From the NCBI GenBank assembly GCA_051294375.1, contig CM119269.1, positions 6,396,541 to 6,460,540 on the forward strand: a stretch of DNA of 64,000 nt. The letters are read 5' to 3'. Numbering within the stretch: position 1 is the first letter of the stretch; each line of letters opens with the position of its first letter. Position numbers and translations under genes: made by a program. This stretch comes from Paraspadella gotoi. Lineage: Eukaryota; Chaetognatha. The notes under the pieces were generated by a model that worked only from the letters and a program-made list of their open reading frames with translations, was not told the DNA's origin and searched no databases. Positions 59,115 through 64,000 of the stretch are shown piece after piece.

Positions 59115-60258
59115 AACAAGTTTGAGCAAACAATGTCGGATCTGCCTACAAAAATTAATTAATTAATTAATTAATCGATTAATTAATTAATTAATTTTAA
59201 TATTTAATAATTAATTATAAATTTATATACAGCTTATCATCATCGATGTCCTTAAAGTAAATGTGACTTATATTTTTTCCATTTAAACTCATTTCCACTG
59301 GCACTATTCCGTCAAAACTTTATATCTAGCTTCTTCACAAACTTTCCTTCCCGCTCACAAAATTTCATCTCAATCTATTATGGGTTAAAATAAGTAAAAA
59401 GAGTCAAGTAAATGTGACTCATATTTTTTTCATTTAAACTCATTTCCACTCGTACCGAAACTTTATATAAAGCTTCGTCACACATTTTCCTACCCACACA
59501 CAAAATTTGAACTCAATCTATCCATCCAGTTATGATTAATTAGAGTATTTATTGGTTAAAATAAGTAAAAAGATTTTAGTAAATGCGACTTATGTTTTTT
59601 CCATTTAAACTCATATCCACTCACACGATTCCGTCGAAACTTTATATCCAGCTTCATCACACATGTTCCTACCCATACACAAAATTTCATTTTGACCCAA
59701 CCAGCCAATCACGAGTTATTGGGGCTTTTTGCTAAGGTGGGACGGATGGACGGATTTATTGACTAATTAATTAATTAATTAGTGATTAATTAATTGATTA
59801 ATTGATTAATTAACTGATTAATTATTTGATTTATTAATACATCCTGCATATACATTTAATATAAAAGGAAAAAAATCATAATCAATTAGTGAAACAGGTT
59901 TTTTTTTTTTCCGTTTAAACTCATTTCCACTCAAACGATTCCATCGAAACTTGGTTTCCTGTTCATAGAACAGTGTTCAATCACACACTTTCTTTCCCAC
60001 ACACAAAATTTTATTCAAATCCATCCATCCAATCACGAGTAATTGGTGTTTTTTGCTAAGGTGGGACGGACGGACGGGGGGACGGACGGACGGACAGACA
60101 GAAAGACGGACGGACGGACATAATTTTTTTTGCATAATTTATCATAATTCGATGTTGTGACATAATATAAGTTAGTGCCCGATAATATTGAGGGGGCGGA
60201 CCGACGGACCGACAAAGTGAATTATAGAGTCGGGATCTGCTGATAAGCAGATCCGACT
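59115..60258 (+). mobile_element. Hairpin-end element, copy 13 (1.14 kb)
   Basis: AACAAGTTTGAGCAAACAAT start, hairpin at 60228-60258 (AGTCGGGATCTGC, TGATAA, GCAGATCCGACT). Four core units, GGAC microsatellite at 60063-60120, TTAATTAA-rich blocks. Both termini are intact. Confidence 0.82.
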
Positions 60259-60329
60259 AAAATAAAACCTTAAATTCTCATCTTCTTCTACTTCAATCTC
60301 GGCAGAAATTCCGGCGTCGATCTGCAATT

Positions 60330-60331
60330 AA

Positions 60332-60361
<30 letters not shown>
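60330..60361 (+). repeat. (GTC)n microsatellite
   Basis: About ten CGT/GTC units. Similar short arrays occur at 2551, 8586, 18607, 25314, 57140 and 61918. Confidence 0.9.
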
Positions 60362-60363
<2 letters not shown>

Positions 60364-61318
60364 TGCCGTTAACGTCGTTAACGCTCGATTCTTCCTCCTG
60401 TTTTATTCAAATCTGCGGAGAACGAAAGTCGAGAACCGTCTGGGCGGAGGATGCGGAAGTTTTTATATTTTAATTTTTTATCTTATTAGCTAATTTAATT
60501 TTGAATTAAATTTGATTTATTTTTGGCATATGGTAAATTTACATTGTGGATTGAACAAAGCAGATGAAAAATAATTAAGGTTTATATTGCTTATGTTTTA
60601 TATTCTAATCATATTCTAACTTAGCGAGATGCAACTAGACTCGAACGCATTTGCAATCTTTGATTTCCTCTCTCTCATCCAGATTTCTTATTTCTCCGAC
60701 TAAAGGCCTTGAAATCCATTGCCTCCGCCCTCGTCGCCGCCGTCGCTGCTGCTGCTGCTGCTGCTACCGCCACCGCCTCCGCCGGCGCCTCGCCCGCTCT
60801 TTATCCTCCCGCAACAATTTTCTTCTTCTTCAAAGGTTAATCTTCATTTTGTCTTTCCGTCATTTTTCTCTCTTTCGAAATTCTTCCATCTTTTCTCTCA
60901 AACTCCATGTCCGCCCACACTCAAAAATCCGGCCATGTTTTCCGAATATGCCCCCTTTTCAATCTCAATTGATTCGAGTTAGGGATTAAGGATTAGGGTT
61001 TAAGATTAAGTTAAGATTAAGTTTTAGGGTTAGGGATTTCGTTAAATATTTGATTAAAAAAATATTTTTATTAAAATTAAGTTCTGAGATTAAGAACAGT
61101 GAGGGGTCGCTTTTCGATTATAGTGCCTAAAATCCCTCCCATCCGTTATAGATGTAAAAATAGATCTCCGCTCCAACTTATGATTTTTTTCCACTTTTTT
61201 TTTTCAAACTCATTTTACTTTTTTTCTCAATAAGATTCTCTCATCTATCTAATTACTCTCCAATAAATACTTTTATTAAGAACATCATTTTCAAAGTCTA
61301 TTTCTATTGAAAGCTATT

Positions 61319-61319
<1 letters not shown>

Positions 61320-61377
<58 letters not shown>
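61320..61377 (-). repeat. (GA)n microsatellite
   Basis: About 28 CT units on the plus strand. Confidence 0.92.
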
Positions 61378-61383
<6 letters not shown>

Positions 61384-62094
61384 TCTCACACACACACATT
61401 TCCTCTTCTCTCATCCTGGGAAACAGAAACTCATTCACCACCTCCATCTTAACTTAAACCATTACAAGTACAAGCTCTTCCCCCTTTGACTTAACTCTGC
61501 CTTTAAAACAAAAACAACAACAACAACAATAACGTAAAACAACTAAACCTACAACTATAAAAAAAACATCATAAAGACGTTAACAAAAATTACCAAAACA
61601 ACAACAACAACAACAAAAAAAAAACAATAACAAAAACAACAACAAAAAACGTTCCCCAGTTTCGACCACTCTCGTCCGCGAATCGCGATCTCAAGCCTCT
61701 CCACACACAACTCTCTCTCTGCACGCAGCTTCGGCGTTTGAAGGAAGTGAGAAGGGAATCGGGTGAGGAAGGGGGGGGAAAGGAAGGCTTAAGGCTACGA
61801 GGGTGAGGGGGAACGCGAAGAGAGGAAGAGGCTCTGGGGGTTGGCAGAGTGGGATCAGGGGGGGGGAAGAGAGATTGGTTACCCCGGATGCCTTAATGGC
61901 CGTCGATGTAAGAAGAAACGTCGTCGTCGTTGTCGTCGTCGTCGTCGTTGCTTCTCGCCACAAATTCACTCGACAATTTTAAATGTTAACAATGTTAATA
62001 AAAAATTCATACGGAAATTTAATAACAGAATCTTTATGGAAGCAAATTTAAAACATTTATCGCGACTTTTTTATTTTCGATATTTTTAAGGCCT

Positions 62095-62206
62095 CCGCTG
62101 CCGCGGCTGCTGCGGCCGACGCGGCTGCCGCTACTGCCGATGCTGCCGCTGCTGCCGCCGCCGCTGCCGCCGCTGCCGCCGCTGCCGCCGCTGCCGCTAC
62201 CGCGTA
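62095..62206 (+). repeat. GCTGCC array (poly-Ala in frame)
   Basis: GC-rich hexanucleotide-like array; one forward frame is almost pure alanine, preceded by a TTTTTAAG acceptor-like sequence. Without flanking coding sequence it is annotated only as a repeat. Confidence 0.8.
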
Positions 62207-62316
62207 ACTTTAAACTTGAGTTTAATTTTTTTTTTTGGGTCTTTTGTTTAATTTCTTCGGTCCTCTTTCAAATTGTCTGCTGATTTTTGATTTTTTTCTT
62301 AAATCCGTTTTATCTT

Positions 62317-62360
<44 letters not shown>

Positions 62361-62441
62361 TCTCTCTCTCTTTCCTCATTTTTATTCCACTTTTTTTAGA
62401 ATATTTTTTGATTTTTTTTTGCTATAAATCCGTTTTATCTT

Positions 62442-62489
<48 letters not shown>

Positions 62490-62898
62490 ATTTTTTAATT
62501 TTCTTTTTTCTTTTCTTTTTACATGGTCTTTGATATTTCTTTTCTCTCTCCTCTTCCTCCTTTCATGATTTTCCTTCCCAATTTTATTATGTCCTTTTTT
62601 TTTCTTTCCTTCGACCAAAATGTCTCCCATTTTGATCAAAAAGGAAAAAAAATCGATAATAACTAGTAGAAATGTGAAATGTGGAAGAGTTTGAGAGAGA
62701 CTGAGAGAGACTGAGAGAGACAGAGATAGAGAGTGGGGGAGAGAAGGAGGGGAGAAGAAATGGTAGGAGGAAGTAGTGGGAGAGACAGAGAGATTTAGAA
62801 ATAGAGAGAGAGATAGAGAGAGAGAGAGAAACCCCGCCCACCGGAGCCAAACCAACTTTTTTACGACCTGCCGACCTCTCCAGAGCCGCGACAGACCA

Positions 62899-62962
62899 CA
62901 GCCGGCGCCCGATCGACATTTTACGGGCGCCCGACCAACAATTTCCGGGCGCCCGACTTATC
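62899..62962 (+). repeat. Three spaced copies of a GGGCGCCCGA palindromic motif
   Basis: CGGCGCCCGATCGACATTTT, CGGGCGCCCGACCAACAATT and CGGGCGCCCGACTTATCC follow each other at ~24-bp spacing. Confidence 0.8.
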
Positions 62963-63289
62963 CCTTTCGCTTATGGCGCTCGTACAGACATCTTGCGGCG
63001 CCGCGATGACGTCCACACCCAGGAAAATTGACGCCGGTTTTCTGCGACGCCGTCGGGGAAAACGTTTCGACGCCAGGTGGGCGTGGCTGGAAGCGCGTGG
63101 GAGGAGAGGGAGGTAAGGGGGGGGTAAGGTAAGGTCGAAAGAGAGGAGAAGGGAGGAAGGCAGGTCAGGTCAGAAAGGTGAGAGTTAGACAAGTGGTAGA
63201 TAGGTTTGCTCTAGAAAAGAGAATTGAATGAGAAAGAGAGAGGGGGGGAATACCGTAATGAGTTGGGTCTAGACAAGCGGGGAAAAGGG

Positions 63290-63332
63290 TTAGAGATGGG
63301 GTTAGAGATGGGGTTAGAGATGGGACTAAGGA
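63290..63332 (+). repeat. 15-bp GGGTTAGAGATGG tandem repeat
   Basis: Three units of GGGGTTAGAGAT with small differences; not the TTAGG/TTAGGG telomere repeat. Confidence 0.8.
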
Positions 63333-63658
63333 ATTATGAAGAGAAGGATAAAGGAATGACTTATTTTGGGGTTTGGGAACTAGAGGACCAAAGTTTGACG
63401 AGTGAATCATTGAAGGCCACATTTTCCAAAAGTGCCCTATTTTAGCTTAAAATCAGAATTAAGTAAGTTTACGGATTTGGTTAGATTAGGGATTAAGGTT
63501 AAGAATTTGCTTAGGGAATGGTTGGAGATTTGGTTAAATTGGTTTTGGTTTTGGTTATGTGGTAAGAGATTAGGGTTAAATATTTGGGTTCAATCAAATT
63601 CAGGGATTTGGAACAGACATCGGGCGCTTTGGGAAAATTGTGCCCGATTTTGAAATGG

Positions 63659-63793
63659 NNNNNNNNNNNNNNNNNNNNNNNNNNNNNNNNNNNNNNNNNN
63701 NNNNNNNNNNNNNNNNNNNNNNNNNNNNNNNNNNNNNNNNNNNNNNNNNNNNNNNNNNNNNNNNNNNNNNNNNNNNNNNNNNNNNNNNNNNNN
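63659..63793. other. Assembly gap, 135 N
   Basis: Run of Ns followed by TGTTGTTGTTG. Confidence 0.98.
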
Positions 63794-64000
63794 TGTTGTT
63801 GTTGTTGTAGACTCGAGAGCCTGTTTTATGTCGCAATGTTTTTTTTTACCTTCGGCTTTCGAGGAAAACGAGTTGTACTATCTCTTCCCTTCTTCCTATC
63901 ATCACTCTAACTCCCCCCCCGCCGGCCCGCCTGCCTCCCCCCTTCAAAAGTTTTTTTTTAGCGACTTATTATCTTCTTGGACATGGAAAAGTCTTCTGCC

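Larger units (their letters stand above)
60362..64000. other. Right end: simple repeats, no supported gene
   Basis: Contains a GCC/CTG patch (60720-60790), GA tract (61320-61375), CAA repeats (61505-61650), GCTGCC poly-Ala tract (62095-62206), CT tracts (62315-62490), a GA-rich stretch (62690-62830), a GGGCGCCCGAC triplet and a GGGTTAGAGAT array. Frames are compositional; no exon with recognised similarity. Confidence 0.5.

Noticed and set aside
60975-61040. Interstitial telomeric repeat (TTAGGGTTAGGG-like)
   Set aside because: Units are irregular (TTAGGGATTAAGG, TTAAGATTAAG) with no run of exact TTAGG or TTAGGG; the same for 47200-47310 and 63280-63580.

Overview
This is a eukaryotic, intron-bearing, gene-poor window from an invertebrate, most likely a protostome and probably an arthropod. 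The reasons are a Mu-class glutathione S-transferase split by a 124-bp GT-AG intron, an immunoglobulin-domain gene of the Dpr/DIP/lachesin type, a C-type-lectin gene with phase-1 introns, no operon-like packing, and a very heavy load of (GA)n, (CGT)n and AT-rich simple repeats. No rRNA, CRISPR array or bacterial feature was seen. Most open frames longer than 60 codons are translations of low-complexity DNA (Ser-Leu, Arg-Glu, Lys/Arg, Asp/Val runs) and are not genes. Real coding sequence occurs as short exons that are easy to miss.

Layout. 0-2.4 kb: unique sequence with simple repeats. 2.4-14.9 kb: two direct copies (A 2370-8433, B 8459-14905) of one locus, separated by exactly 25 Ns. The locus carries a Dpr-like Ig gene and a GST-mu gene, both on the minus strand. 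Copy B has an intact GST; copy A is full of one-base indels. 14.9-25.5 kb: gene-poor DNA with a mariner-type MITE, GC-rich trinucleotide arrays and a 0.8-kb composite GA array. 25.5-40 kb and 49.5-60.3 kb: dominated by one family of non-autonomous elements. Members have a hairpin at one end, a GTCGGATCTGC repeat near both ends, GTCC/GTCT microsatellites, a reiterated core and short CAAGTTGA-type minisatellites. This architecture matches the Helentron-related DINE/HINE/'pearl' group. A second noisy duplication (33205-36238 versus 36264-39250) is again split by a 25-N gap. 41.0-44.75 kb: an inverted, broken GST copy; a palindromic element with 183-bp tandem units; then a multi-exon gene for an invertebrate extracellular-type domain. 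A broken paralogue of that gene lies at 32.2-33.1 kb. 47.9-49.2 kb: a 1.3-kb element with ~270-bp inverted arms. 55.2-56.25 kb: a secreted C-type-lectin gene with a duplicated lectin exon. 60.3-64 kb: simple repeats only.

The most informative structure is the paralogous pair 28.0-33.1 kb / 42.9-44.7 kb. The right copy preserves the empty sites of a 2.9-kb hairpin element and of two short interspersed elements present in the left copy, so element boundaries can be read directly. The genes do not form a pathway: detoxification (GST), neuronal adhesion (Dpr-like), carbohydrate recognition (lectin) and one unnamed domain protein. Several breaks look like uncorrected long-read indels rather than biology; these are flagged individually.
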